This document shows, piece by piece, positions 22,728 to 35,412 of a DNA stretch of 64,000 nucleotides. Each line of letters begins with the position of its first letter. Positions within the stretch are counted from its first letter, which is position 1. The position numbers were made by a program, and so were the translations under genes. Origin of the DNA: Polysphondylium violaceum (lineage: Eukaryota > Evosea > Eumycetozoa > Dictyosteliales > Dictyosteliaceae). The DNA lies in contig AJWJ01000030.1 in NCBI GenBank assembly GCA_000277445.1, positions 21,308-85,307 on the forward strand. Direction: 5' to 3'. The notes below the pieces were generated by a model. That model worked only from the letters and a program-made list of their open reading frames with translations. It made no database searches and was not told the origin of the DNA.

Positions 22728-23504
22728 TTATAAGAATAAGACGACAAAGAGACAAGAAACAAACAATAAAACAATGTTTGAACTGGTCTTGGTGGCAAAA
22801 CTTTGGGATGAAGCGGGAGCTTTGGTGGCTTCAGTAGAGGCAGCAGCTTCGTCATTGATACCACCCTTTCCTTTGTGGGCAGAGGAATCTCCTGGTTTGG
22901 GTAAAATGGTTTCATCAGAATCTTTCTTCTTTGGCTTCTTGGTTGGCTTAGTTGGGGCGTCAGAGGATGGAGTGGCTGGATGAGTGCCCTTGGTGGATGG
23001 GGTGACAGATGGGGTTGGGTGTTCTGGGGTGGCGGTGCTGTTCTTTGGTACGAGCTCCTCGTTGTTTGCATTCTTTTTAGAATTGACGGTCTTTTCATAG
23101 ATGATACGTTTGTTTCTTTGGGCAAGGGCGGCGGCACTGTATGGATCAGCTTTCTTTTCACCGGCCAACCATGGATAGACGGCTTTTTGTGGAACGAGTG
23201 AAATTACTTTAATAACGTTTTTGTGTTCTGGATGAAAGGCGCAACTGTACAAAAATTCACCTTCATTCGAAAAGGTGTGTGTGGCATTTTTGGCACTGTT
23301 GAAATCCAAGCCCTTGAGTTCCATTTTATCAACAGATTGAATTCTGTGAGGTGCTTCGTCTCCAGATATCCATGTGACTGTGGATCCGACATGTAATGTT
23401 AGATCTTCATGTTTATGATCTTCCCAATTGATATAATGATTTCTGGCCCAAGCAGCATTTGCAAACAATGCCAATGCAATAATTAATGCAATAGCAAATC
23501 TCAT
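22728..23504 (-). CDS. secreted, GPI-anchor-type cupredoxin-like protein
   Basis: A single exon of 258 residues. The signal peptide ends near Ala20 (MRFAIALIIALALFANAAWA). Residues 22-107 form a plastocyanin-like domain with His53 in 'DEAPHRI' and Cys88/His91 in 'YSCAFHPEHK', matching the H...C..H pattern of type 1 copper sites. The usual axial Met after the His is missing; Asn96 is at the equivalent spacing. A Pro/Thr/Lys-rich stalk (about 150-225) leads to a hydrophobic end (VLLFVSCLFVVLFL) typical of a GPI-anchor signal. It probably sits at the cell surface. Copper binding is plausible, but a non-Met or non-copper site must be considered. Confidence 0.82.
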   Translation of the reverse strand: MRFAIALIIALALFANAAWARNHYINWEDHKHEDLTLHVGSTVTWISGDEAPHRIQSVDKMELKGLDFNSAKNATHTFSNEGEFLYSCAFHPEHKNVIKVISLVPQKAVYPWLAGEKKADPYSAAALAQRNKRIIYEKTVNSKKNANNEELVPKNSTATPEHPTPSVTPSTKGTHPATPSSDAPTKPTKKPKKKDSDETILPKPGDSSAHKGKGGINDEAAASTEATKAPASSQSFATKTSSNIVLLFVSCLFVVLFL

Positions 23505-24548
23505 TATTGAATTATTAATATTTTTATATTACTTATTATTATTATTATTATATTGTTATATTAAATATTATTATTGGTAAAATTAAAGATAATGAGAGGT
23601 ATAATAATGGTTGTTGGTATAAAATAAATTTAATAGTAACAAAGTAATACACACAACACTGGAAAATAATGAATGTAAATTAAATAATTATAATTAAATA
23701 TAAATAAATAATAATAAATAAAAAGAGTAGAATTAATTCAAAAAGAGGGTTAATTGTGTGAGTGAGTGATGAAGAATAAGAAGTGGTAGTGTGGTGTAGT
23801 GAATAAATGACTGCACTCACATATTGATTGCGCATATTATACTATACTAATAGATATATGCATATGAAAAAATATATTTTCACTGGGTGGGTGATGAAAG
23901 TGTGAGTTATATGGGGGAAATAGTAGTTGTTTATGGATAATCCCTATTCTTCATAACATTCATAATATATCGTATATCGATATTAAAATAGTAGTGTGTT
24001 AAACAACAAAAAGAGGGGTATCAAACACTCAAAGATGCCATATGAAATTCATCAAAAAAACTTGAATATGACTGTGTGTAGTGTGGGTGAATGTGTGAAT
24101 GAATAATGCATGTGTGTGTTTTTACAAATTGTATTCATTGAGCTTAACTCTCACACCCCCTTACCCACTATTATTTCATCACAAATATTTGATTTTTTTT
24201 TCCAAAACACACACATATACACACAGCAACACATAAGATGGAATAAATCATTTATAATGAAAAGTCATAATCAGGGGGTATAATGAAAAAATTAATAAAT
24301 TATTTTAATGAGTTTACAAAAAAAGGTTTGGATTCAAACTGTTGGAGTGTGTGTTGCATTATAAATAAGGGTGGAATTATTCAAATATTGATTTTTACGC
24401 ACACACAAACACACACATACAATCACAACCAACTCTATCTATCTCTTATTTGATTAATATATTTATTTACAATCAAAAAAAAAAAAAAAGATATTGAAAT
24501 GATACAGTTATATGTGATATAAATAATGTTGTTATTATCGTTACGTTG
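23505..24548. other. intergenic region
   Basis: About 1 kb of AT-rich sequence with CA- and TG-rich stretches (24095-24125, 24205-24235, 24400-24420). No gene, tRNA or other RNA gene was recognised. Confidence 0.55.
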
Positions 24549-25546
24549 TTATTGGTTTTTAAAAGGAATGAATGAGTCAAACTGTTTGAATAATGATGGG
24601 GTAAATTGAAAAAGTGTAAAATATATACAAATAGCAAACAAATCCAATGTCATTTTGCTACTGGAAAACCAAAGTAATAATAAAGCAAACAATATATAAG
24701 TATCTTTAGTTATCATCCATCTATATGGGTTTGCTCTTTTTTTAAGTGATGCCAATTTTTGTTGATGAAGTGGAAGTGTATTATTGATTATCTATACATG
24801 TTTAAATTAATTAATAAAAGTTGAACAGATTATATATAAATATTAATGTATATTTGAGTAAAACACGCAAACAAATATCCATCATCATCTCTTTACTTAC
24901 TTGACGAATTCCAAGAAATTCGAAAATTTTCCAATCAAAGAAAATTTCGATCGTCATTGTACCAAGGCAGAGGAGCTTGGTGTAATAAGATATCAATTGA
25001 AAACCAACACCTAAATCCCAGAGTATATAGTTATTTAAAGGTATCCAGAACCAAGGTATACTCTAAATGATCATGATCATGTTGAAAAAGTTAATAAATA
25101 GAGGAGTTGATTGTGATGATAGCATATGATAATATTCATACCTCTATTAATATTGAAATAAGAGATAAATAAAATAATTTATAAAGAGCTTTATCATTGA
25201 CCCAACTACTACCAATAGCTTTAAAAATAGAATGTGTACAAGAAACAACAAATAAAACTATTAGATTTCTAGCCAAAGAATTCAATATTTCACCCAATTG
25301 CTCGTCTAAAAGTGGTCTTTCAAATGCAAATAACATTATAGAATGACTACCACTATTACCACTACTACCACTACTACTATTATTATTTTCATTGATACTA
25401 TTATAATCAACAGTATTGATTACTTCTTTTGAAAAAAACCTAGAGAAATGATAAATTGAACCAAGTATTTGACTTGCTATTACAAGACAAAGAATGAGTT
25501 GTATTGGCATACATATTAGCTTTTTTATAACTGTATTCATTTTCAT
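24549..25546 (-). CDS. multipass membrane protein, family not recognised
   Basis: Three exons (25546-25142, 25062-24901, 24791-24549) join in phase 0 and give 269 residues. Hydrophobic segments are seen near residues 10-30, 88-105, 122-136, 145-175 and 218-245, so four to five membrane spans are likely. A Ser/Gly/Asn-rich loop (about 50-70) separates the first two. The middle exon encodes 'SIPWFWIPLNNYILWDLG', rich in Trp and Tyr, then a Cys/Leu-rich helix. No transporter signature was recognised. The consistent splicing of three otherwise short frames supports a real gene. Confidence 0.7.
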
Positions 25547-26430
25547 CTAGCTTTTGATGACAATGCTCTATATTACATTACACGACGGTTTGCATAATGA
25601 AAATTTTTAAAAAAATCAGGGAGACAAATTTATGAAAAAAATTTGCGAGGGAAATTTATTTTTATAATCGAGTGAAGAATATCAAGAGGAGATGAGAAGA
25701 TTATTCCTCTCTAATGATAGATAATAAACAACCAGTGGTATTAGGAATATGGTGGAAACCACTTTCTTTAATTTAAATGTAAAATATCTATATCTATAGT
25801 TAAAATCAATCATAATATTCTTATGCTACCCCATTGTGCGGTATTAGGATACTTGCAATCAATATCAATCAATCAAAACACAATTGCTGCATTTATTTGA
25901 AAATTGACCACCACAAATTGGATTTTTTTTTTTTATAAAAAAAATAAATAAAAAAATAAAATTAAAAATAATTGGGAAAATAAACAAGAACGAAAGCTGT
26001 AATGTAATAATAAAAGATTACATACTTGACCTCTAAAGAAATCAGATATTCTATTACAGGAAAACCTCTACATTATTTGTTGTGTTGTTGGTGCTTTTTT
26101 TTTTTTAGCTTATTTTTACAGCCAAAAAAAAGACCCACATTCCCCACTCAATCACCCCCATATCACAACACATTGTTATTTTTAACCATTCATTAATCTA
26201 TTAAATTAGGGGTAGTCTTTACAACAATTTACATTTATTTATTATTTATTTAATCAACACAACAACATTTAAGAAACCGTTTCTACCAGAGCCGGCTCCA
26301 AAAAAAAAAAAAAAAAACTTTTAAAAAGAAAAAAAGTTGGTTTTTTTTACATTTTTTATTTGATTGATTTTTGGAGTATAAATATTTATAGAGATAGATA
26401 GATCTATTTATATTTGTGTATTCTATCAAT
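25547..26430. other. divergent intergenic region
   Basis: About 880 bp between the divergent membrane-protein and RhoGEF genes. It holds A/T runs and no supportable gene. The promoter of the RhoGEF gene should lie in its right half, with a TATAAATA box near 26376. Confidence 0.5.
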
Positions 26431-29400
26431 ATGGATAATAGCAGTGCGGAAGAGATTGGTAAGTGGTTCTCTTTTCTTTTCTTTTCTTTTCTTTTCTTTT
26501 TCTTTTTCTTTTTCTTTTTTTTTCATAGTGGCGCTCAGTCACATGACATATGATATTAATAAACAACACACTATCTACTCCTAGACAAGAGGAAAACAGC
26601 ACCTCCGATCAACAGCAGTTTTGTGAATAGACCACCTTCAGGATCAGTTTCAGTAAAACCACCAATACAACAAAGAGGATCACATATAATTAGTAGCAAT
26701 AGCAGTAGCAGCATCAGTGGTGGTTCATCAACTTTAAGCAAAGGTAATAATGATTCGTCAAATGCAGCATCACCAAATTCAACAAAAAGATCAGTTTCTA
26801 TGATTGTTTCATCAGATGGCCACCCAGGCTCGCCCTCATCGTCATCACCTCAAATCAGTGGAATGAAACCACCAATGACAAATGGTAATGGTAGTTCACT
26901 GAATTTGTCAAAGACCAATAGTAGTGAGAATTTAAACAACACAGCAGCAGCAGCATCAAATACTACAAATGGTACAGGTTCACCACCTGTTGGATACCAA
27001 CCTAAATTAGTACCAAGATCATCTATTAATTTAAAACCCAGCACCACCACCGCTACCGTCACATCTAGTGATAATGGTACCGCAGCAACTACTCACTCTA
27101 CAGCCGCAATCAATGATGCAGAGTCTGATGTTAGTAGTAATTTTTTCGCAGATTCTGAATCTACATCATCGACACCCGAGGATATGAGTATGATGGACAA
27201 TCATGAAGACAGCGATGATGAGACTGATGAAGAGGAGGAAGAGATGCACGACAAGTTTTTAAAAGAAATGGGTCTCAATAAAAATGAGATCAACGATTTA
27301 AAAGAAACAGAAAGAAAAGAAATGGAGTTGTTGGCCGGTGGAACAAGGTTCAGAGTTACAAGATGTTTTGTTGGTGTCAATAACAATAACCCAACATCAC
27401 CCAATAATAGATTAACAACAACATTTGGTAGTGGTTCCCCATCAACAACTCCCTCGGCACCACCTCCAACTACATCAAATTCTAAATTACCTCCTAAAAC
27501 AACAACTACAACAACCACAACACCGCTACCATCCACCAATGGTCGGGCATTACCAACTGCGCCAATATCATCAGCTCCAGGAGCTAAACCACCTACAGGC
27601 CCTAGATTAAATAAACCACCACTCAATGCAGCATCAACCACTATATCAACACCAACATTGGTTTCATCATCATTACAATCACCACCATCCCAACAACAAC
27701 AACAAATGTCAACACAAAGTAAAAGAAAGACAATTATGATGAATAATCCAAGAATATCATTAATGATTCATCAAAGAGTACCACCTAAGAAACCATTGCC
27801 ACCCGTCCCACCAAGATCCAAACCAATGCCCAATTATTCCACCAATCAAGTGGCTGTTGATGCAATTATTAAAATTCAAAAAGCCTATAGAAGACATAAA
27901 GAATGTTTACCATTTATTAAATTAAGTAAGTAGAAATTACCGCCAATATTGTAAACCAACAGTCATATTAATCATTATGATGATAGAATTATTATATAGA
28001 TATAGATGGAATATTATTCAAGAGATATATAATACAGAGAAAACATATTTAGCAACCCTTAGGCAATTATCGACACATTTTATAGAACCACTGAGAAAAG
28101 GAGCCATTATTGGACAAGAGGATGTAAAGTTTATATTTGGGGGTATTGATACCATCATGGCCATCAATAGTCGTCTCATGTCAGACATTGAGGACGTATT
28201 GGCCAATTGGAATCCCTACTCTATTATTGGTGTGTGTTTTACAACATTGGGTGTATTTTTAAAGGCCTACACAGACTATGTGAAAAACTTTGACTTTGCT
28301 CTGCAAAGAATCGGTCTCTGTGGCAAAGATAGTAAATTCTCTACATTTATAAAATCGGCCGAAGAGAAAACAGTGCCCCGATCTCGACTCGAGTCACTTT
28401 TGATCACACCCGTTCAACGTATTCCACGTTATGTATTATTATTGCAAGATCTGCTCAAACACACCGAAGAGTCTCATCCCGACTATAGTCACATTGTCAA
28501 AGCACTGGATTTGATCAAAAGCGTTGCCATGTCAATCAACGACACCAAGCGTCAGTCTGACAACTCACTCAAGGTTGTCGAAGTGCAAAACAAACTGTTG
28601 GGCAAATGCCCCAATCTAGTGATTGCCGAACGAAGATATATATATGAAGGTTATTTATTAGTTGGCGATACCTTTGCCAAATCAAAAAGAGTCTATGTAT
28701 TTTTATTTAATGATATTTTAATTTTCTCAAAGCCCAGCACGACAAAGATTTTCAATGCAAAGTCCAATGTTAAATTTAAATTTTTAAAATGTGAAGATTT
28801 ATTCCCCACTCCTCAAGTTACTGATATACCAAATAATCGTATGTTGTGTTTATTATTATTTTAAATAATTGTTGGTGTTCCATTCATTCATAATACTAAT
28901 ATCATCTATTTATCTTATGCAGCATTATATCAAAATTGTTTTGAAATATTATTACAATCGGTAGAATTAAGATTCTTTGGTGAATCATTGGAATCAAAGG
29001 CAATATGGTTAAAACATCTTCAAAAAGTATTTAATGATATTGGTACTCAAAATGAAAAAAATGAAAGTTTGTATTATATTTATATTTATTTAGTTACCAA
29101 TTTTAATATTAATTTATATATTTCGATATAAATAGAACTGGTAAATTATAAAAAAGCTGAAGAGAAAGCAAATGATTTCAAGAAATATGTTGGTGCACAA
29201 TATGCTGTTTTGAGTAAGTACTTGGATATTTTAATTTTATTACTTTGGATATTAATAATTAAATTGATTTTTAGAAATGAAAAGTACCACAGATTTAAAT
29301 TCAGAATTGGGTACGACTACTACTGGTAATGAAAATGGAACAAATAATAGTCAATCGGGTGACCAACAACAACAGCAACAACAACAACCACAAATGAGAC

Positions 29401-29882
29401 AATATCCAACCATATATACAAGACAAACTACTTTTCATAAAATGTCTTATGAAACTAGACAAGAGACGATAAAAATTGCCGAAGAAAAGATGAAACAATT
29501 GGAATTGGAAAATCAAAAACAACAATTATCTCCAGACACTAAACCATCAACTCCCACCAACAATTCATCTCCACCACCCAAGGGTGCAGACGTATTTTCA
29601 AAATCAGCTACCGTTGGTAGATCATCGTTCTTTAAAAGAGATGTTTCATCTTCATTCAATGATGATTCTGTGGTGGTCGATGTTAAATCCACCAAACCAC
29701 ATATTAGCGCACCTTCATTAAACAAGATATTCCAAATGACTGGTGTAAATTCTGAAAAGGAATTAAATCAAGAAAAGGATAAGGATAAGGACAAAGACAG
29801 AAAAAAGACAATATCTAGTAAATCTAGTCTAAACCTCAAAGCCCTAAACAGCGAATTGGCAACTTCTTTAAATAAAAAATAA
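26431..29882 (+). CDS. IQ-motif RhoGEF (DH-PH protein)
   Basis: Six exons (26431-26458, 26585-27925, 27987-28838, 28923-29066, 29136-29213, 29275-29882) give 1016 residues. The first exon is only 28 nt; its splice restores Asp and avoids a non-ATG start. Residues 1-430 are disordered (Ser, Asn, Thr, Pro) with proline motifs such as PPKKPLPPVPPR, a likely SH3 ligand. An IQ motif (IQKAYRRHK) precedes the DH domain (about 460-650), recognisable by 'EIYNTEKTYLATL' and 'LLITPVQRIPRYVLLL'. A PH domain follows, closed by the helix 'SKAIWLKHLQKVF'. The third acceptor has an alternative in-frame AG at 27962, but that intron would be only 37 nt. The product should activate Rho/Rac GTPases, possibly under calmodulin control. 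Confidence 0.88.
26469..26523 (+). repeat. CTTTT microsatellite in RhoGEF intron 1
   Basis: Tandem TTTTC pentamers passing into TTTTTC hexamers occupy most of the first intron, 10 bp after the donor. Confidence 0.8.
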
Positions 29883-29998
29883 AGAAATTTATTTATATGT
29901 GTAACAATAATAATAAAATAAAATTACTACTACAAAGTACTCTTTTATATATTATATTATAAGATTTTATATGTATTATATTATATCAACTTTATTTA

Positions 29999-30000
<2 letters not shown>

Positions 30001-30056
<56 letters not shown>

Positions 30057-30072
30057 GTTATTATTATTATTG
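30001..30072. repeat. ATT trinucleotide microsatellite
   Basis: About 23 ATT/TTA units lie between the convergent RhoGEF and RING-finger genes, just outside the RING gene stop codon. Confidence 0.85.
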
Positions 30073-30082
30073 TGCGTTTATC

Positions 30083-31258
30083 TTAACTATAATAAGTAAA
30101 ACTAATAGTATTGGTATCTTCATCATCACTATCGTCAATTTCATAATCTACATTTTCTTCGTCACCATTGGCCATGTACTCTGGGTATTCAAGATCATCA
30201 TTATTATTTTGCGATGTTGATGTAGTGGTGGTTGTTGTTGTTGTTGTAGTAGTTGGGTTTGGATTATTTGGATTTGGATTTGGATTACTAGTAGAGGAAG
30301 AGGAAGAAGAAGAGGGACTAGTATTATTATTATTTTGATTATTACGATTATTACTATAATTTTTATATTTTTCATAAGTTTTATCATCAGTTTTCAATTC
30401 ATATCTACAGACTGGACAACTGTTATGTTGTTCCAACCAAGGTAAAATACAATCGGGATGATAAATATGAGTACAAGGTAATTCAATGTATTCTTGTCCT
30501 TTTTCAAAATGTTCTTGACACACTGAACAATCTATTTTTTGATCTACAATTGATTGGTCAGCGACACCTCTTTTCAACTTATTAATCTCTTCCTTGGATG
30601 CAGGTGGAGTACCACGTTTTTGTGATTCATTAAACAATCTGTTTAAATACTCTTGCCAATCGCCTCCTTGGAAATAGTCGCCTGGATTACCTATATATCC
30701 TCCTCCTCCATGGGGTCCATTGAGCATCACTATATTTCCTCCTCCTGATCCGCCCAATATTCTAGAGATATTTAAAAAGATTTGATCAAAATCTGATGCA
30801 CCCATATTTGATGTATCTGTTTCCATAAACCCTCCAAAAGGATTCATAAAATTATTATTATTATTGTTGTTGGCATTATTATTATTTACATTGACTCTTG
30901 AAGGATTGAATATTCTAGCGAGAGCTTGAAAAGGATCATTTAAATTGTTATTATGACCACCTCTTCTTTGAATAAAAGGATTATTCATTGTGTTTGGGAA
31001 TTGAAGAAATTGGGGATAGTTTCGTGCAGGTTGTGGTTGTGGTTGTGGTTGTGGCTGTGGTTCAGGTTGTTCAATCTCTTCAATAAACTCTGAGCCACAG
31101 TCTGGACATACTACCTCATCAGGGTTTGTTAAATGAACATGTTTGCTGCATATATGACACCAATACAAAGGTCCACTATTTGATGGTGTTGTTGCTGTTG
31201 TCGATGTTGTTGTCGATGATGACGATGTTGATGATGATGTTGTGTTATTACTCGACAT
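30083..31258 (-). CDS. RNF126/RNF115-like RING-H2 ubiquitin ligase
   Basis: A single exon of 391 residues. An N-terminal zinc ribbon (residues about 33-55: 'YWCHICSKHV...CPDCGSEF') matches the BCA2-type ubiquitin-binding finger of RNF115/RNF126. A poly(Pro-Gln) stretch and Asn runs follow. The RING-H2 domain lies near 238-285: 'CSVCQEHFEKGQEYIELPC' with the HxxH core THIYHPDC and closing CPVC. The C-terminus is Thr/Asn-rich and then acidic. RNF126-type ligases act in cytosolic protein quality control and endosomal sorting with ubiquitin-conjugating enzymes. All expected metal ligands are present. Confidence 0.9.
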   Translation of the reverse strand: MSSNNTTSSSTSSSSTTTSTTATTPSNSGPLYWCHICSKHVHLTNPDEVVCPDCGSEFIEEIEQPEPQPQPQPQPQPARNYPQFLQFPNTMNNPFIQRRGGHNNNLNDPFQALARIFNPSRVNVNNNNANNNNNNNFMNPFGGFMETDTSNMGASDFDQIFLNISRILGGSGGGNIVMLNGPHGGGGYIGNPGDYFQGGDWQEYLNRLFNESQKRGTPPASKEEINKLKRGVADQSIVDQKIDCSVCQEHFEKGQEYIELPCTHIYHPDCILPWLEQHNSCPVCRYELKTDDKTYEKYKNYSNNRNNQNNNNTSPSSSSSSSTSNPNPNPNNPNPTTTTTTTTTTTSTSQNNNDDLEYPEYMANGDEENVDYEIDDSDDEDTNTISFTYYS

Positions 31259-32718
31259 CTCTATCTGTATATACTATTGTTTAAACACTATTATACATTC
31301 ATAATGCAATATATAGAGAAATTGCAAATTTTATTTTTATGAAATTCAAAGTTTTTTTTTATTTATTTTTCTTTTTTTTTTTATTTCACACCAGAGAGAA
31401 AATTTTCAAATTAAAAAACATGTTTGCATACACACATCGTTCAAACAAATCCTCTCTCTCTCATTCTCATGCAAATACAAGACTGTATAAAAATAGATTT
31501 TCAAAATGTGATTGAAAAAAAAAATGAATAAAAAATGAATAAAAAAAAAATAAAAAAAAGATATTTCCATCACTCCATTCCGAAATTATGGGCGAGCAAT
31601 AAAGGCCATTGGAGACAAAGAGTAAACACTATACACAATCAACAACAAGTGGACATTATGGATTCGGATTAAAAGGTTTTTTTGAAAAAGTATAAAATGG
31701 GAGAAAGGATATTTTCACATAGAGATATCACATTAATATTTTCAACATCAACATCACCAAAACAACAAATAATAAATAATATTCAATTACAATATTTTTT
31801 ATTTTTCCTTTAAAGGATATATAAGTGAGTATTATTTAATCTAAAATTTGTAATCTATTAATAACCCCCTCTCTGCCCCCCCATTTTTCTCTACTCTATA
31901 CTATTTGGTAAATCAATCAAATAAAAACCACATCATACACACTCTCACACACATACACACACACCACCAACCATCCAATTAGAAAACTCACACATCATAT
32001 ACATACAAACTTTTTTATATATGTCGTAACCTTTTTCATCAATTTTCAAAAGAATAAAAAGGGTGTATATTTGGTGGTTGTGGTGGGTATTGAGAATGAT
32101 AATTGAATTATATTAAAAATAAAAACAATTACAACAGCAAAATTAACACCAACACAAGAACAACTAGAATTAATTATCTCTATACTATTGGGACATTGAC
32201 ATTAAGTGCATCATCATCCTTTAAATTGTTATTTTTGTTCATCCTGTATTTATTTTAAAAACTTTAGAATAATCATAATATCTGTTTTTGAATATTGATA
32301 TTAATTCTTACCCCCCTCTTTCAATATCACCTACTTGCTTTTTTTAGTTAATTTTAAATTTTTTTCACACACCTATCACTCACTCACACTCACACTTTCT
32401 TTCTTTTTCTTTCACTCTCTGTTTCTCTCTTCACCAATAAAAGAGATCACCACCCCTGCAACAACAAAATAATAATAAAAACAACAACAACAACAACAAC
32501 AACTACAATAACAATAATATTATTTTTAAATATCAACAACAACAATAACAATATTAAACATCATCTTTACTGCCTACTGGTTATACATACACTTCATCAT
32601 CAACAACAACAACAACAACTTTATATTTATACTTAAAATTCAATATAATAATAACAACAACAACAATTTTATTTAGAAATCCAAATAAAATCATTTTGGA
32701 CAAAATTAAAATCTAAAA
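31259..32718. other. long divergent intergenic region
   Basis: About 1.46 kb between divergent genes, with no supportable frame. It contains A runs, CA-rich and CT-rich stretches (31920-31970, 32360-32440) and, from 32460 to the start codon, repeated AAC/CAA triplets on the plus strand that look like a long 5' leader. Confidence 0.55.
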
Positions 32719-35412
32719 ATGGGATTCTTTTCAAAAAGAAAGCCTGGAAATGGAAATAATATTTCTCCAAGTAAAAATATAGATATAAACATGATCAATA
32801 ACGGAGTGTCAAAGAATAGTCAAAATCAATTATCACCAACATCAACTAATTCTACTGGCACAGGATCAGCTCCATCATCACCTACATCTGTGAATGATTA
32901 TATATTTTATTCATCAAATATCTCTATGCATCAAAATGTAGCTGTTGCAGTTGCCAGTGGAGCTGGTTCACCATCTTCTTCACCATCATTTAATCATCAA
33001 CAACAACATCATCATCATCATCATCAACAGCAACAAGATTATGATCATCATATAAGAGCACATATTATTCATAATAAAGCTTCCTATATTCATACACAAT
33101 TTTCAATTCCTTTACCACCTCCTCCACCTATTCCAGCCTCTGTTGGTGGTGGATTACAGCATCACACAAGTAGCTCTAGTAGTATAACCAATGATTCCAA
33201 GGAAAACTCACTTTCGTCCAACTCATCCAATGAAAATTCTGGCTCACCAAGAGGGGTTAGAAGAAGTAATGTCAAGTACATGCCTACCATTGTAAATAAC
33301 AAATCAAATAGTAAAGAGAATCTCTTGGTCAATGTACCCTCTTCCTCATCCAATTCATCATCAAGCCCAGCACAAAAGATCATGTCTGACAAAGATGTGT
33401 TCCCTAATGGTGTGAAAAGAGAATTAAAGGGACTGATGTTGATTGGCGAAGGACAGGAAGATGTATTGGTACGCGCAAGAACATTTATCAATCACAATGG
33501 AGAGCTCCAATTCACCAACGAAGATCTGTCCCAATACATGTTTCCTCCCGACTACAACGAAGATATCCATGTACCTCAACAACTCAAAATACCCCGTATC
33601 ATGTCCATGTCTACCCATGGATTTGATTCTGAAGATGAAGACGATGATTTGGATGCCAGTTTCAATAGTAATCATTTAAACTTTAGTAATACCATCAGCA
33701 ATAATGTTAACAACATTGGTTGTGGAGACAATGATTATGGTAGTGGATATGTATATGATTATGGATCAGCACCCGTTAGTCCTAGTTTATCCAGCTGTCA
33801 TTTAAAACCAACATCATCTCTATCTAAATGGGTACCAAGAAGTCCAGAACACTTGTCACTTACATATAAATTCAAAGAGTCACCATTGGTTAATCTAAGA
33901 AAAATATTTGAAAGAACCCATTCAGAAGAAGAGTTGTTGGGTTTTTCAATTAGTCAATTAAGTTGTTCAACAAATAACAATAATAACAATAGTGGTGGTA
34001 CTCCAGTACAAGAATATCTTGATCCAAATCAATATTCTATTGATGAAATTGATGACTTGGATTCAATCAAAACTGATGATATTTCAAAAATAGATAACAT
34101 TCATTTAAATCTAAGTGATGAAGAAGATGAGGAAGATGATGGAGATTATTTAAACAAGAGTAATAGAAGTAATAAAAGTATCAAGAATACCAATAATAAA
34201 TTAGAAATCAACAATAATAATAATAATAATCATAATAATAATAATAATGTCAATAATCCACAAATAATAATTGTTAAAGAGAATATTATAAAACAACAAG
34301 AAGAAGAAGAAAAAGAAAAAGAAAATAATGATATAGAAAGTGATGATGAATTCTCAGACTTAACATGTTCTGATTATTGTTTATCACCCAAAGTAACAGA
34401 AGTAACAGCTACTATTATTAAACCACAAATATCACCTTTATTAACATCATCAAATGTAATACCATCACCATCGATGGTATCGAAAAATAATCAACTCACA
34501 CCACTAATTACACCAACTCTTAGTTGTGTAAGCTCACCTTTGACTTCGATTTCACCACTTACTGCTACACCAATGACATCACCACCACCCACTAAACCAC
34601 CCCAAGACAACGATGAGATGGATTCTGTATTGATTTATTCACTAGACATGATTATTGAATCTCCCCAATCAGTGTCTAGTAATAACTTGATGACATTCTT
34701 TGGTACAGTTGATTCAACATCCTCATGTTCATCCGCCAGTGTAGTTAGTCTTCCTCCACCAGTATCCATATCATCCTCCCTGTCTTCAAGTAACTTGCGT
34801 TATTATCCAAGCAACAATAACAGTACCAATCCTCACCATCCAAGCTATCCCTACTCGCCACCAAAGAAACAGCAACCCATTGTTCGTGAAAATAGTATCG
34901 AATCGCTGAGAATATCAGTGAGAGATATCACCATCTCCACATCACAACTCTCCAGTGGTGATCAACTGGATTTAGAGATCTCTGACTCAATATCAAGAGT
35001 ATTAGTCGATGGCGATATTACAAATTATTCAAACAGCAGTAGTAATATCAAAAAATCAGTGTCTTGCTCACCACCAGTCTCGCAACCACAACCCATTAGC
35101 ACCCGATCAATTTCATTTACAAGAATATCAGAGTCACCTATCCCCATCCCATCATCCCATTCATCAGAGTCTGAAAACTCTGAACTCTACAACAAAATCT
35201 CAAAAAACCTTAGACACCTATCGTCGTCATCGTCGTCCTCGTCGTCGTCGTCATCATCAACATCATTTGTAAAGTATAAAAGAAGTAGTCGTAGTAATAG
35301 CAACAGTAGCAACAGTAACGAACATAATCATGACAACCATAACAATAATCTCGATCAAGATCTCCATGTAAATATCAGCACCCATCGACTGGGACAAAAA
35401 GAATTTAATTAA
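32719..35412 (+). CDS. large low-complexity protein, function unknown
   Basis: A single exon of 897 residues starting MGFFSKRKPGNG. It is dominated by Ser, Asn, His, Pro and acidic runs. The only stretch resembling a folded region is residues about 235-300 ('NGVKRELKGLMLIGEGQED', 'FTNEDLSQYMFPPDYNED'); shorter islands are near 375-420 ('SPEHLSLTYKFKESPLVNL') and 635-650. Gly2 followed by a basic cluster could allow membrane association, although the N-myristoylation consensus is not met at position 6. No recognised domain was found. Codons are ordinary host codons and there is no sign of transfer. Confidence 0.75.
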   Translation: MGFFSKRKPGNGNNISPSKNIDINMINNGVSKNSQNQLSPTSTNSTGTGSAPSSPTSVNDYIFYSSNISMHQNVAVAVASGAGSPSSSPSFNHQQQHHHHHHQQQQDYDHHIRAHIIHNKASYIHTQFSIPLPPPPPIPASVGGGLQHHTSSSSSITNDSKENSLSSNSSNENSGSPRGVRRSNVKYMPTIVNNKSNSKENLLVNVPSSSSNSSSSPAQKIMSDKDVFPNGVKRELKGLMLIGEGQEDVLVRARTFINHNGELQFTNEDLSQYMFPPDYNEDIHVPQQLKIPRIMSMSTHGFDSEDEDDDLDASFNSNHLNFSNTISNNVNNIGCGDNDYGSGYVYDYGSAPVSPSLSSCHLKPTSSLSKWVPRSPEHLSLTYKFKESPLVNLRKIFERTHSEEELLGFSISQLSCSTNNNNNNSGGTPVQEYLDPNQYSIDEIDDLDSIKTDDISKIDNIHLNLSDEEDEEDDGDYLNKSNRSNKSIKNTNNKLEINNNNNNNHNNNNNVNNPQIIIVKENIIKQQEEEEKEKENNDIESDDEFSDLTCSDYCLSPKVTEVTATIIKPQISPLLTSSNVIPSPSMVSKNNQLTPLITPTLSCVSSPLTSISPLTATPMTSPPPTKPPQDNDEMDSVLIYSLDMIIESPQSVSSNNLMTFFGTVDSTSSCSSASVVSLPPPVSISSSLSSSNLRYYPSNNNSTNPHHPSYPYSPPKKQQPIVRENSIESLRISVRDITISTSQLSSGDQLDLEISDSISRVLVDGDITNYSNSSSNIKKSVSCSPPVSQPQPISTRSISFTRISESPIPIPSSHSSESENSELYNKISKNLRHLSSSSSSSSSSSSSTSFVKYKRSSRSNSNSSNSNEHNHDNHNNNLDQDLHVNISTHRLGQKEFN

